From contig JAJEKV010000002.1 of assembly GCA_021234155.1 (NCBI GenBank), positions 4,227,795 through 4,291,794 on the forward strand: a stretch of DNA of 64,000 nt. The letters run 5' to 3'. Shown in pieces: positions 45,441 to 57,589 of this stretch. The stretch's first letter is position 1, and every line of letters begins with the position of its first letter. The position numbers and the translations under genes are program-made. The stretch is from Isoetes taiwanensis. Its lineage: Eukaryota > Streptophyta > Lycopodiopsida > Isoetales > Isoetaceae. Under the pieces are notes generated by a model, which was given only the letters and a program-made list of their open reading frames with translations, was not told the origin of the DNA and searched no databases.

Positions 45441-48400
45441 AGTGTGAGCTTGTCGTGGTCGAGGTATTCGCCAACAGGGGTGCCGCAGATTGGTTCGGAG
45501 GTGATGCACATTTTCCCCACCGCTATCGGGCTGCACCCCGCAGCCCCAACCGTGAGGCCGCAAGCTGCCCCCCCCCGCTTCCCCTACCACGGCCCCCCCT
45601 CCTCCTGCCCTACTCCCCCCTCTCCTCACGCACTCCGTGCCCTCTCACCACATGTCAGCCCGCCTCCATCTACTTCTCACTCAAATTTCTCCTCGCCTCC
45701 CCGCCCTCCCCCTGACTCAGCCAGCAGATACCATCCCCCACGCACAATAGGAATTGTGCCTCCGGGTGGTCTCATGGAATTGTCGAGGCTTCCCTTGGCG
45801 TAAGGGGATCCCAACTCGTGGGCAGCCAATATGGATTTCATCTTTCTCATGGAGACATGGGAGCATGCCGGGCACATGCTACCCGATCCGCCAGTTACCA
45901 ACATTTCTGGCTCTTCACACTGTGACAGATGAGGGGTCATGGTGGAGTGGTTTGCTACTACCGGACAACCTTGGCACATCTGCTACCTCCCGTACATTGC
46001 ATGCATTACACAACCGGGTACTTGTGGGTTCGTGGTGCATAATACCAGCGGCAACCCCTTTTTTTCGTCCGTCATATTTCCCTCACGCAGAGCACCTTCT
46101 ATCGCAGCCACCCCGGGATGCGATAGGATGGACCCTTATGTCGATCTATATGATGACATACAGCAGCACCAAGCCAGTTTTGGGTAGGGTCGCCCTTCTT
46201 GGAGATTTCAATGCACCCGGACAGAGTAGAGCAGCCCATGCGACTTGACCCTCTCGCCGACGATGTCCTCGCAGTTTATGCCCCGGTATAACCCTCGCCA
46301 CGAGGATCGGATGACAGCCAGTCACCGCTTTGGCGCATGCTTGTTCTCGCTATGTGGTATTTTGACTTGATAATTTGCAATGGCTCTGGCCACAAAGGGT
46401 CTGATTCTCGCAAGTGCACATGCGCATGTGACAATCGTGGGGAGGGTCCAGCCGGGTGGACTATGTGCTTGTAGTTGCCCAAGATATGCATCTCATCGGG
46501 CCGCTTCCGGTGGGCACGCATAGCGGGATGAGGAGGTCAACTCGCATCACCTCCCACTTTATTTGACCTGGTTTGGCAAGCCGCCGTAACCCCCACTATG
46601 CCACCGCCCCTCGCTGAGACCGGATTATGAGCGTGCGAGGACTATGCCGAGGTGCTTATGGATGCCCTCCAAAGCACTTCAAGGACCTCCACACTAGAGC
46701 AAAGCATGCACTAGCCGAATTTCGCTATTACGGATGCAAATGGATGTGTGCTTTGGCATCTCGCGCCGCCGCCGTGGTCAAGAATATTCCCGCCAGAATC
46801 GATGGTTTGATGCGGAGTGTAAAGAAGAACGCAGCCATTGCCATCTCTCGATCCAGTGCCCGCTATGCAGCCACTTCACACGCATCGCGTCTATCCGGCG
46901 AGACAAAGGCGCTGTATCTTGCCGCATCGGGAGATGTCTTACGGGCGGACACTCATCCTCAACCTTTGGCGCAGAAAGTGCTTCAAGGCCAGCCCAAATA
47001 CCTGTGGGGACATCACACCCGGGCAAAGGGGAATGCGAGATTTGCAAAGCAACTCTATGACCCGGCCAGGATGCGTGACTTCATACCCCCACGTGGGATG
47101 GCCCCCATTGGTTCTCGTGGAGGAGGATGTTGAGGGAGGGCCCCGCGAACGGGCCGGCTAATGGGAAGGCAATTGACCCTCGATGGTATGCGTGCCGAAG
47201 TTTCAAATGGGCAGGGTACCGCTTATGCCGGCCCTCACTACCCCGCTCAACAGCATTGCAGAAGGTCTCCCCGACAATGGACCACAAGCTGTGGTTGTTC
47301 CCATTCACAAGGCGGGGCGACTTACACCGTCCGCCATTACCGGACGATCATGGTCGTTCAAGATTTGCAAAACCGTTGGCTAGCATTCTCGAAAGCAAAG
47401 CAGCTTGACATCGCCGGGCAAGAGGTCGCAGATGTGCGCCCTCACACAATGCAGTGCTTTAGACCCCGCCGGCACTCAACGATTGGACTATATCTTTACA
47501 AAGGCGGGCACCGATTGAAGAAATTTCGAATCATCGGCAGGACTTGTATTGCTGCTTTGTGGACTTCGCTAAGGTTTTGATACGGTCCCCTCGAAAAGCC
47601 GTGGGCTAGATACGCCAACTGGGCTCCCCGCCAGTTCGTGCGTAATGCCATATACATGTTGTATGAGAGTTGTTTTGGCAGGATGCGTACCGACGGGCCA
47701 AGCATTCACCAAGAGTATCGGTCCGCGTGGTTGCCCCTCTGCCAACACTTTTTGGCCTCTACATTGATCGCTTAGGAGCCCTGCCATCGAAAGCATGGGG
47801 ATGGCATACAGCTCTTGCACCTGTGTCATCCGCCACCATCTATGCGACGATGTTGGCTCCACGCCGCCCACACCCCTGCTATGCGCCTCACTTGATGCCC
47901 TAGACACATTTTTATTGTCGCTACGTGATTACGCGCTGAATCGCCAAGACCGTGGTGGTTCTCATATCCTTCACGCCACCCCATGCCTCCCCCGTGACTC
48001 ACATATCGGGCAGCCGTGGACGCCACGCCCACATACAAGTACCTAGGGTGGAGTTCCCTCCTCGCCTCGGGCTGAGGCGCTCTATCCGCTATGGGTGACA
48101 AATGGCTGGAAAGCTTTTTATGCCATAACAACAACCACCAGAGCTCTCTATGATTCGCCATCAATCACATCCGCTCGCACCGGTCGAAAGCCTGTCCCTT
48201 TCAGACGGGTCGAGGTTTGGGGCCCGTCGCCTCTATGGCGCACCGGAATGACTTGGAGCAAAAGTGTAAGGCATTTTTTGGCACGGCACTTGGGTGAAAC
48301 CTTCAGCCCCCCATCGCATTCTCGCCAAGCAGAAACCGGATTCTTACGCCAACCGCAGCCCTCTGATGCATTACATCGCTTCATTTTCGCAAAGTAGTTA

Positions 48401-49030
48401 CTATGGGGGATGCTCTGCTCCCGCGACCGGGCTTACACCGTGGCAATGGGTCCGCAGCGCTTAGGACCCGTTGGAGGGTAAGAGACATCTGGTTCGCCAG
48501 ATGGAATGTGCAGAGCACGATGCGCAGTAGTGGACACAAATGGCCGATCGCGGATAAGCCTTGGGGAGTACTCTAGACGCTTTGTTTCCTTTGGCAAGCT
48601 CGGGGACCCGGTTAGAGCAGGTCAAAACGCCCATTACAAGGAGCACATCAACCCCAGTGTTAGCCGGGCCCACAAATTTACTCAAGTTTCCGCCGCCTCG
48701 AAAAGTGCGCACTCATTGCCTCCATTCGCATTGTGCCCACCATCTTCGTGATCGAGACGGGCAGTGGATTGGGAGCCCCGCCAGACAGGCTTCACAAGGC
48801 CGCAAGTGGGTGCCATTGAGGATGAGTCTCACACTTTCCGAAGTTGCCTGGCCGTTCACCACATCCCGCCGACACGCCCCTTAGTACGGGCCGGACTTGC
48901 CCTTACATTTGCCGGGATGAACACACCGCAAGACGCGTGCCCGGGTCATACATTCGTGAGGTGCCGGACTGCGCGAGGTCACTTTTGCCTCGCCGGGCGG
49001 CTCGTTGATTGGGCACTCACGGGCGGTGCA
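45440..49030 (+). mobile_element. GC-rich LINE, decayed
   Basis: Base composition jumps to GC-rich against AT-rich flanks. The + strand contains endonuclease remnants (VVSWNCRGF at about 45770, MDFIFLMETW at 45830, ALLGDFNAPG at 46190-46220), the linker sequence QNRWFDAECKEE (46790), and RT remnants: AVVVPIHKAG (47285), RQDLYCCFVDFAKVL (47535-47578) and LPTLFGLYIDRLGALPSKAW (47740-47795). A C-terminal Cys/His region lies at 48800-48950. Frames change many times, so it is dead. The ORF2 wording differs from the L1-type LINEs elsewhere in the window, so this is a second LINE lineage. A Pro-rich stretch at 45540-45800 may be the end of its ORF1. Confidence 0.8.
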
Positions 49031-49089
49031 TGATCAGATATATTTGGGTGTTTCTCAGATTGTATATGTTAGCACAGCTTTGTCATCAG

Positions 49090-49165
49090 CCGATTGTCGC
49101 CACGGTTTTTCCTTCGAAACCCCTCGGGATGGGGTTTTTAATCCGGCAAGAATCCGCTTGTCGCT
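49090..49165. repeat. Foldback palindrome family, copy D
   Basis: In reverse complement: GGATTAAAAACCCCATCCCG, AGGGGTTTCGAAGGAAAAAC, with the outer stem TTCTTGCC against GGCGACAA. It is the most diverged copy and is followed by TATTGGGTCCCATAGACC, also seen inverted near 27450. Confidence 0.6.
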
Positions 49166-51788
49166 GCTTTTTGTATTGGGTCCCATAGACCGATTGGTCT
49201 CCGTGGACGATAAAAGTACCTTCCTTCCTTCCTTCCTTCCTTCAACATTTTTTTCCTTCAAATTGAGCAGCTTATAAACTTTCCCTCTTAAAAATGCCTC
49301 TATAATCTATAGTATCAACTCTTTTAATTTGGGATTTTCAGGTATGGAAAAAAACTTTTTGGAATTGTTTTTACTTTGTTTTCCTAAGGTTTTGAAGAGT
49401 CTGGACGCCAAAAAAAAATTCCGATTGCCAAAAATCGAAGAAACTTTTTGTTCTACGATTTTGGGCTCCCTATCTTTGCGATGTGCTGGAAGATGCACTG
49501 GCGAGGGGAATCCATGCCACGGTTTCTTAAGGCATGCATGATCAGTTCATCAAATTCGGTTGGAGGCATGAAAGCATTTAGGGTTTACATTTTCTTTAAA
49601 GTTTTCCAAATTATTCTGGGTTTTTAGAATTTGGTATTTTCGATCTGATTCTTCCTCTAGCTCTCCATCGGATTGCAAGCTGTCGATAAGGTTGCATGCT
49701 ATTATGGCAGGTAAAGGAGAGTTACTTATCGCTTTCAATTGAAGGTATCCTCATAAGTCCCATTCGTTTGCTCATGGAGCCATATTCTTTATTAGAGATT
49801 ACAATCTGGAACAGAATAAGTACTTTTGTCTACTAATTGCTTTTATGTTGTCCTATTATCCTTTTGTCTTTCATCTATCTAGACTAAGTTCCGAAAGCCT
49901 CAGTTATTAGTGTCATTTTCTATTGTCCGCCCTAATTTTGTCGTGTAGAAATGCTTTTCTAGGCTCTGCTTATCCGATTCGTGGATTTCTTGCTTCTTCT
50001 ATTTTGGCCTTCGGGAGCTTTTGACTGATCCTTAATCACACCTGTTTTTGAATCAGGTCGAACCTTGCCTTCTTCCAGATATGATCTTTTTCGCCTTTAA
50101 GAAGGCCACAGGAGCAGGGAAACAAGCATGGGATAGTGCAATATGATAAATCGTTGAGGGCAGTTGCATGCATGGGTTAGGATAGCCGTGATTCAGAAAT
50201 GGAGGTATGGTGTATTTAATTGCCTGTATATGCTTGCTGGATGTCTCTTATATTACATTTCTTGCAGATAGGTGATGCTTAGGAGAGTGGTTGTTTCTGG
50301 GCACATGGTATCGATTGTAAGTAACACAACACATCATGTTTAGAATGATGAGGCAAGAATAGTATATTTTACTCTGTAATATTTGGGTTGGTGTATGAGT
50401 TTGGACATATAAAATTAGCTTTCTCTTATTGTTGCTTCTGGTTATAGCAAATGTTTTCTTATCATTCTGGCTCTACACAGTTTCTCTTATTTAAATTTCA
50501 GATCTCATCATCCCATCTTTACCAAGAGGTTTAATATTTTTTCAAGAGGTCCACTGTGTAAAGAATTATAAGGTGCACTATGAAATCCTTCCCAGCTTAT
50601 AATGGTTTATCTAGGGCTTCACGTAATGTAGCAATATCTTTGCACAAACGTCCTTGGCCAAGCTGTTGTCTTATGCATAATAACCTGAACATAAGGCAGA
50701 TGATGTTGAGCATAAGGTAGATGATGTTTTTATTTGTCAATCTCTGATGGCAACAATGACATATTGCCAAGCCATGTATTATTTCTTTTCTATTTTCTTT
50801 TTAATATGCTACTACTGCCACTGGATAATCTTTATGTTTGCTCTTGCTGCATCTAGGAGCAATTAAGTTGAAGGGGAATATGGTTGCATTTTATTGATGC
50901 AATGGTTGGATGGGATCCAGGATGTGGCCAACAAATTTGACATCCCAAGGATTGCCTCCTTTCTGCTCCAACTTATATTGCAAAGCTACGTTCCCCTTGA
51001 TGCACATGGTAAATAATAACTGCAAATCTGCTTCTCTTCTAGCTATTTTAGATTGCTGTTATTTCTACGTTTTGTGCTCTGTTTGAAACTAGCCACATGG
51101 CTCTGATTACAGAATTCAAATTCTTGATGCATCTGCCTCACTGACGATGAAAGGGCAGAAAGTTAATAACAGCTTTCTTTGGCTTTAGTACAAACTCTGT
51201 GCAGGCAACAAATGAACTTTTCTCCAAATGGGGTTTGTTAGTTTGTTGTGAAGTGTTTGGAACTCTGTCAAATGCCTAGAGCTTTTGGTTATACATTTGA
51301 ATGCTAAAAATGCTTTGTATTGGACATCTCATTATGGAGTACAAAACATTAGCAGATTGCAGATTGCGCTCATTTGAACTACAGATTATTCAACTATACG
51401 GAATTTGTTGAAACTCGGTTTACAGTGGTACTATTTTGATTTATTATGTCTTCCCAGGTGGCATGCCTATATCGCATGATCAGAACAGTTGCAAAAGGAA
51501 GTAAACTGATGATGGTATGCTACAACTGCATCTATATAGGCATTTAAGATTTCCACAATCTGTAGTTATAAACTTGCAAGTACACTATGTTTTTAGTTTG
51601 TTTTGGCTAAAAGATTGTCGAAATTGTATATTTTGTTCAGCAATGAGTTTTTGTACTTCATGGAGGGAGGGTCCTCACAATGATGCTTAGTGATATTTGA
51701 CGCTTTATCAAACTTCAGGTGAGACCAGTGATCTGATCCGAACCTTGCGTTTCATGCATGTCAGCCATGAATTTTACATTTAAGATTC

Positions 51789-52090
51789 ACATTCTAGAGG
51801 AGGTAGACATTTGCTTATGTGGCAAATTAGCTGATAGTAAATAATGCATGGCTAGCTCTCATTTCTTCAACAACAGCCTCTGTTCACATTCTAGCAGAGG
51901 TGGACAGTTGCTTATGTGGTATATTAGCTGAACTTGAGCTCTCATATTCTTTAACCACCATGTCGGTGGCATTTCTAGAAGAGGTAGACATTAGTTTATA
52001 TTGCAAGTTGGCTGAACTTAGGTTGAATTTACAGGTAGTTGTGAAGTTTCATTCAACAACCACGTTGGTGGCATCGTAAAGGAGGTATTA
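51789..52090. repeat. Degenerate tandem repeat, about 80-100 bp unit
   Basis: CATTCTAGAGGAGGTAGACA, TTGCTTATGTGG, ATTAGCTGA recurs with changes at about 51789, 51888 and 51968. A fourth partial copy (GTTGGTGGCATCGTAAAGGA) lies near 52065. Confidence 0.75.
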
Positions 52091-52524
52091 AATTTTATAA
52101 TGGGCTTATTTAAAAGATGGACTGACATCTATATTCCAGTGCAAGACTAAGGATTTCTACCCAGAATTTGGACTACAGAAATGGATGTTACAAGCAAGAG
52201 TTTTTCTTTTTTTAATTAACAGTTCTTATTGCTGTGTTGTGTTGCAACTTTTTTTCTACACAGTATGAAGCATCTCTATGTTCTTTGTGAATCATACACA
52301 TATGAAATATATAAGTGTTTCTATGTTCTCATGTGCTTAGTAGATGCAGTTTATATTACATCTGATATGTACATCTTATTTGTCTTATTTTATAGTCATT
52401 GGATATAGTATCTATCACTCATATATAATGCAGTTACATTTTTTTCATTTCATATTTTGTTTGATCTAATTTCGTTGCAAATGATTTTCATGCCGACACG
52501 TGTGTGCAAACAATATTATAACCT

Positions 52525-52616
52525 AATGTGCATTTATGGCGGCTACGGCGGCTATGGTGGCCTTTTCCCTGTTTCGTAGCTCTGCCGCTCCCATTCCTCT
52601 CTCGCCGCTTTGGTGG
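52525..52616 (+). other. Possible chloroplast transit-peptide exon
   Basis: An ATG at about 52530 starts MAATAAMVAFSLFRSSAAPI then PLSPLWWPH and a stop. The Ala/Ser-rich, acid-free start resembles a plastid transit peptide. It lies 0.9 kb upstream of the LTD fragment, a plastid protein, so it may be the LTD 5' exon, but no splice connection can be shown. Confidence 0.25.
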
Positions 52617-53269
52617 CCGCATTAGCAGCACTTGGTATGATTTTGGAATGTAGGTATTGGCATTCCAATCCAGCCGCATTGCTCCAGCGAGCTACCCAAA
52701 TAGGCGCCACTGCAGGAAACTGGAAAGGCAGAGCTTGGGATTAACGCCCAGATAGCGGAGGCTCTACAGGTTAGGATCTTCCATCGGAGACAAACAAAAG
52801 AAGGATGAATCTGTGGAGAAAATGGCCTCTGTGTGTGGACATTCTGTGCCCAAGCCCAAGCCCAAGCCTTGCTTTCTCAAGCTTCTTCCCTGACTCTTAA
52901 ACCTGCCCTGCAGTAAGCCCGTCACCTGGTCGCTACCTGGCCTGCCCTAATCAGCTACTTTTGAAGGACTGTGAAAGAGAACTTTCGACTTTAAAGCACG
53001 AATGGCTATTCCATGTGGAGCTGCTAGGTTTCAAATTTGGCCAGAGCGCGAAGAAAAACTAGTTAACCATAGTTCTCTCCAGTCTTGCAACCTGGACCTG
53101 CCAAAACCAACACAAAGTGCTATTTTCCAAATCGGAAGCCCTAATTTCTGTCGGCATCTTCAGCTGGTTGGTATGTGTATCTATCTGCTGTAGCCTTTTT
53201 CTTCTACAAAGCTCTACTCTGCTCTGTTAATCTATGTCTTCTGTATTTAACGATTATATGATGTTAGGG

Positions 53270-53534
53270 ATGTTTCCTGGCATGCTGTCTTTGATACCTG
53301 GTATTCTTCCAGAGGCCACAGGAGGAGCAGTTTTACCTGGAATTGGAGCATCTTTGGGAGAGGTTTGCAGGGATTAACTTAATGGTAGATGCATAAGGGG
53401 AGATTGCAAATACAACCATCCTCCTCAGAACCGATTGATGGCAGCACTCGCAGCAGGAAGCACAATGGGGGGTCTCAGTCAGATGACGTTAGCACCTTCT
53501 GCAGCACCTTTTGCACCATCAGGAAAAGATGTCT
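53270..53534 (+). pseudogene. CCCH (muscleblind-type) zinc-finger fragment
   Basis: One frame from ATG 53270 reads MFPGMLSLIPGILPEATGGA, VLPGIGASLGEVCRD, stop, LNGRCIRGDCKYNHPPQNRL, then Ala/Met/Gly-rich MAALAAGSTMGGLSQMTLAP. With the stop read through, the finger is C-x7-C-x4-C-x3-H, the spacing of RNA-binding muscleblind-type CCCH fingers. TAA stands where plant relatives have an aromatic residue. Only one finger is present. It runs straight into LTD sequence in another frame at 53535, so it is a chimeric, captured piece. Confidence 0.7.
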
Positions 53535-53981
53535 TCTTGGTTTAAATTCGGCAAAAATGGATAAGATGCAGAAAGTGCTGGCATTTATGCCAGTCAAGGC
53601 CGGGATGATTTTAGCAGAGATGATGTTGCCCTGGTAAAAATCTTGTGTAGCATTTGATTAGATAAATTGTCTTTTAAGATATACTTAAAGGCTAAGTAAC
53701 TCTGTTTTTGGGATTTTAATGCAGTATTTCGACTACACGGGAATGCTTGCAGTAGAAGGGAATTATGATTCAATGGAGGAGTTGCTAAAAACAGGCATAC
53801 ATCCAGTAGATGTATTGATAATGTTAGCAGCCCAGAAGGGGATAGGCCAAAGATAGAGGAGCTGCTTAGAGCTGGAGCATTATGCACAGTTAAAGATACA
53901 CAAGGACGTACTCCTCTTGGTAGAGCATCAGATGATGAGATTCGGGGGCTCATCCGAAAAGGCTCCAAGGTTGCTGTTTGA
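53535..53981 (+). pseudogene. LTD (LHCP translocation defect) gene copy, broken
   Basis: LTD is a chloroplast stroma/envelope ankyrin protein that hands light-harvesting proteins to cpSRP43 (known). Exon 1 (53535-53633) reads SWFKFGKNG, stop, DAESAGIYASQGRDDFSRDD, VAL. A canonical GT/AG intron (53634-53724) follows. Exon 2 (53725-53981) reads YFDYTGMLAVEGNYDSMEEL, LKTGIHPVDVLIMLAAQKG, then after a one-base loss near 53840 IEELLRAGALCTVKDTQGRT, PLGRASDDEIRGLIRKGSK, VAV, stop. The ankyrin region and the natural C-terminus are complete. The only defects are one stop and one frameshift, so the copy is fairly young. The transit peptide is not joined. Confidence 0.8.
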
Positions 53982-55143
53982 TCCATCCTTTCTTTTTCTC
54001 CAGAAAACAAGCTTCTAAGATTTTAACTAGCGTTTAAGGTCTAAAACTATAAGTTCGAAAAATGTTATTGGGTAATATTGGGTAATTGACCTAGAAAACA
54101 AGCTTCTAACATTTTGTCTCTGGTTCAAGATCTAAAACCATAAGTTCCAAAGATGTTATTTATTGAGTCATTGACTTTCTGCATCTAATCCATTTTTACC
54201 AGCACTATGTTGTGAACCAACATTCTGGATACCCTGCAAACGTGCAAACGTTATGATTGAACTGCTAAAATGGAAATTGTTTAACATACCAAAATGAAGC
54301 AATGGAAAGGAAATCCATCGAAAGACGAAGACCCATCTCATGGCAAAGACAGCTGCAGCAGAAAGATACCGATTCTTCAAAATTTGAGGGATTTAAGCTA
54401 TTGATATCTGTTTGACACAATAAACCTGCCCAAATGCTGTGTCCTTGGTTCTACCTAACTCTTCCAAACTTGAAGGTCCCATTTGATCATCACCAGTAGA
54501 CTAAGAATGTCAATGGTAAAATCCAATGCATGAAATTTATCGACAAACTAAAGTGATGTGCTAAACATCAATGCACTTAGTTGTCAACAAATCATGATGT
54601 TGGTCTTGGCATTGCATTTTGCTCATAAGTTCAAATAACAAGTCGTCAAGGCACTAGGAATGACATCAATGCCATATTTTATTGTTTTGGGTGTTAATGT
54701 AAATTCTACAACTTCTCGCATCAGCATAGGCCAAATTTGATCTACCACATTTGAAACATTTCCATACATTGAGCATAGCAAATAATCGTGTTGGACAATA
54801 TTGCATGACGGACCATCTCCATGATGCATATCATAAATTTGTTCTTACCATATGGAAAGCTATTGGGTTAATGGGTTCATGTTTTATTCATATGCATTTT
54901 GAATAACCATTTTGCATAGATATATTGGCAACTACAGAGGTTAGGATTCCCCATGCTCAAACACAGTTCAATTTTTGTATGTTCGGAACTTAGATTCTTT
55001 TGATTTAATGTAAAACATCTTTCGTAACGAGTCGTATGATCAATATTCTTCTATCGTGCGGGCACTGAACACAAGGCAACAAAATGCAAGTTCAAATTCT
55101 GCATGTTCTAGCATGTATAGACGAGTTGGGGAAGAGAAACGTT
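53982..55143. other. No gene seen
   Basis: Begins with an imperfect repeat (ACAAGCTTCTAA followed by a TTTAAGGTCTAAAACTATAA-like run near 54005 and 54095). Otherwise AT-rich with no recognised feature. Confidence 0.5.
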
Positions 55144-55165
55144 CGCGGCGGCCTTGGCCGCCGCG
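55144..55165. repeat. GC-rich perfect hairpin
   Basis: CGCGGCGGCC-TT-GGCCGCCGCG, a perfect 10 bp stem in AT-rich surroundings, 7 bases before the proposed Helitron 5' end TCTTGTATATATAATAATAA. It is followed by ATAAGTTTCTTG, not by CTRR, so it is not itself a standard Helitron terminus. Confidence 0.8.
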
Positions 55166-55511
55166 ATAAGTTTCTTGTATATATAATAATAAAGACGTTT
55201 TGTGATCTTGCGCGTTGAATTTTTTTAGGGTTTTTTTAGTCGTTGATTATCTGCACGTTAGAAGAGAAACCGTTTTTTTCCCCTGGCGATGTCTCCTCGA
55301 GCAATGATCGGGCAATGATGATCTTCTTCCTCTTGCCACGAACGATCAAGCAGCTTCATCCTTGATCCTTATACTGCACTGTTCATTTCTTATATTAGTC
55401 GGACTTGCACTTTGAATGAAGGCTATCTAAATCGACCTGGCTAGGACCAGTTGCAATAGTCGATTTGCACTTAGTCGGATTTGCACCCGCCTGGCTAGGT
55501 TTCAGATTTGC

Positions 55512-55610
55512 AATACATGGACAAACGCAGTAGAATGGAATGCTCCATGGTCAGATATGTCTTCTGAATGGACAGACCGCGGAATGGACTACAAAATCGT
55601 CCAGAATTAG
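55512..55610 (+). pseudogene. DEK1-type calpain fragment
   Basis: The frame reads NTWTNAVEWNAPWSDMSSEW then TDRGMDYKIVQN and a TAG next to a GT donor. NPW-x-x-x-VEWNGPWSD-x-S-x-EW is the conserved Asn-active-site strand of calpain protease cores, and in plants the only calpain is DEK1. Here Asn is kept, but Pro of NPW is Thr. One exon of a roughly 2000-residue protein remains, so it is a captured fragment. Confidence 0.75.
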
Positions 55611-55679
55611 GTAAGAGATCTATGGAACTTTGATATTTCGGTGATACACATAAGTGGTTCTAACTTCTACTAGGAATAT

Positions 55680-56390
55680 TTGTGCTTTTTCAGCCAAACG
55701 AAAACGGGCTCCATGGCCTTTTTGTCAGAATATTGCCAGAGGTAAGATATCACAGTGCATTACTCCTTGATAGATTGTAACCTAGGCAGCCCTTTTGTCA
55801 AACTGTTTAACTGAAAAACAAACGCAGATTGTAGTATCTCCTTTGGAAGACTCTATAAGCTTTGGAAGACATAGCTAGGTAGACAAACTGCTGGATTTGA
55901 TGTCATGTTCATTCGTTTTAATCTTCCCCTTTCTGTTTCCGACTCTACAATCTGGTCTGGTATTTTGTGGCAGTGAAACCATGAAAGAGAGGCAGTAAGA
56001 ATTTGAAACGAATTAAAGTCTGCAGAATCTACGAACTTGCTAGGAGAATCTTCTGCTGCCATTACTATTATTCTTTCCTTTCAATCATGTTGCAGGCAAG
56101 TTCCTGCAATGGGTCTGGCTTTTTAGGCGTCTTATTTATTCTATGATTTAATTCAATAAAACTCAACAGACATCTTTTGTGAAGTATCTTATAGCAGTTC
56201 GTAATTGTAATGCATTATGAGAAGATTATTGAAAACTTTCAAATTTCCATTTACTTCTATTTCTGATGTAGGTTTCACCCATTATATTCTTTACTACAAA
56301 TGCTGAGCTTGCTTGGTAGATGCATGCATCCCTTTCTAGCTGTCATTGCACATGCTTCAGCTTGTTTCACAGGCTTATATCATCAGTTTA
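55680..56390. other. Exon-like piece, unidentified, and non-coding DNA
   Basis: A CAG acceptor at about 55694 is followed by PNENGLHGLFVRILPE and a GT. This could be the next exon of the same captured gene, but I cannot place it. The rest shows nothing. Confidence 0.25.
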
Positions 56391-57111
56391 TTTACAGAGG
56401 TTACAAGTTGAGTGGCAGATTGAGGCTAAAGGCAAAGAGTTAAAGGAGCTTGAAATGATACAAAATATAAAAAACAAGTATGCTGTTCATTGCCAAATTA
56501 GCATGCTTGATGCATATCATGTCTGAAGTAGCAATATAAGATACTTTATGGTGCAGGTACCAGCAAGAGACTACTTCCTAGAATCTTTGAAAGGAATATC
56601 GGTGAAAGAAATTTCAAATGGATACATGGAATTGCAGCTAAAGACTTTTCTACCAAGCTGCTTTAGCCAACCTATTGGAGAAGCTTCTAATACTGAGTTC
56701 ATTACACATCAGATACAGCTCAAAATTGACAATAAATCACGATCTCTTCAACAAGTTAAGGTAAGCAGCTTGCCATGCAAAATTTTGTGCACTACTATCT
56801 TACAAAATGCTACGTTCTACTTCATCCTTTGAACATCCCATTTGTGATTCTTTATATTTTGCAGCTTGTGCCTGAAGACATAGACATAAAGGATATTTTG
56901 CAGGCTATTAGAGATAACAGGTGGTTATTATTATATAAAGGATTCTCTTTTGAAATTTGTTGCCTGATGAGTATGTTGAACGTTCTGTTGCTTGCAGTGC
57001 AACTGGGACTCAAAGTTTGCTCGAGGCAATTGACTTTTTAATTACCCAGATTTGGCAGCGTATTATTAGCTCCTACACGAGGGTCAGGAGTTCTTTAAAC
57101 AGAATTTAATA
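56390..57111 (+). pseudogene. Unidentified multi-exon gene fragment
   Basis: Four exon-like pieces have good splice borders. They are a helical piece from about 56399 (RLQVEWQIEAKGKELKELEM), 56557-56760 (VPARDYFLESLKGISVKEIS, NGYMELQLKTFLPSCFSQPI, ITHQIQLKIDNKSRSLQQVK), 56866-56921 (LVPEDIDIKDILQAIRDN) and from 56998 (SATGTQSLLEAIDFLITQIW, then QRIISSYTRVRSSLNRI, stop at 57109-57111). The last three join in phase. The strand-rich middle and helical C-terminus suggest a conserved globular C-terminal domain, loosely reminiscent of a kinetochore KNL1-type end, but I do not recognise it with confidence. The N-terminal part is missing. It lies within the proposed Helitron. Confidence 0.45.
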
Positions 57112-57589
57112 ATTGAAGTACACATTCTCCTAATGACGCGCATAAGATTCCTTCTTAAAACTATCATGCGGAAGTATTTACACCACCATCCATAATTTTG
57201 GAAACTCCGTGCAAAGTAACTCTTAAACTTGAACAGCTACAGTTAAGGAAACGACAATGTTTTGGAAGGTTAAGGTTATGCTGATAAATAAAGGTTATCT
57301 CTACTGCTGTCAAGCTTCCATTAAGGGTGAACTGGTAACTTCAAGCTTGAATCTCATTGTTGTACTCCATTAAAATTGTTGGAGTCTGCAAAATCCCAAA
57401 TTACTTTTCAGTATGATCTTGTTCTAGAATTTTTTATGGTATCTGTAACTGCAAAGTGCCTGAAGATTAGTATTACTCTGGAAAATTAGAAATTGCATTT
57501 TATTTTCTGTGGTCTTATGTGAAATTGGTTATGTGAATTTTGAGAACCTTGTGCTTTGATTAGGTCAATCATAACATCATGCAGCAATT

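Larger units (their letters stand above)
49031..52519. other. No gene seen; repeats only
   Basis: Contains palindrome copy D, a CCTT microsatellite (49211-49243) and a repeat cluster at 51789-52090. The remainder is AT-rich with no recognised domain. Confidence 0.5.

Noticed and set aside
53594-54010. A 138-codon minus-strand open frame.
   Set aside because: It is antisense to the LTD exons, whose sense reading matches a known family.
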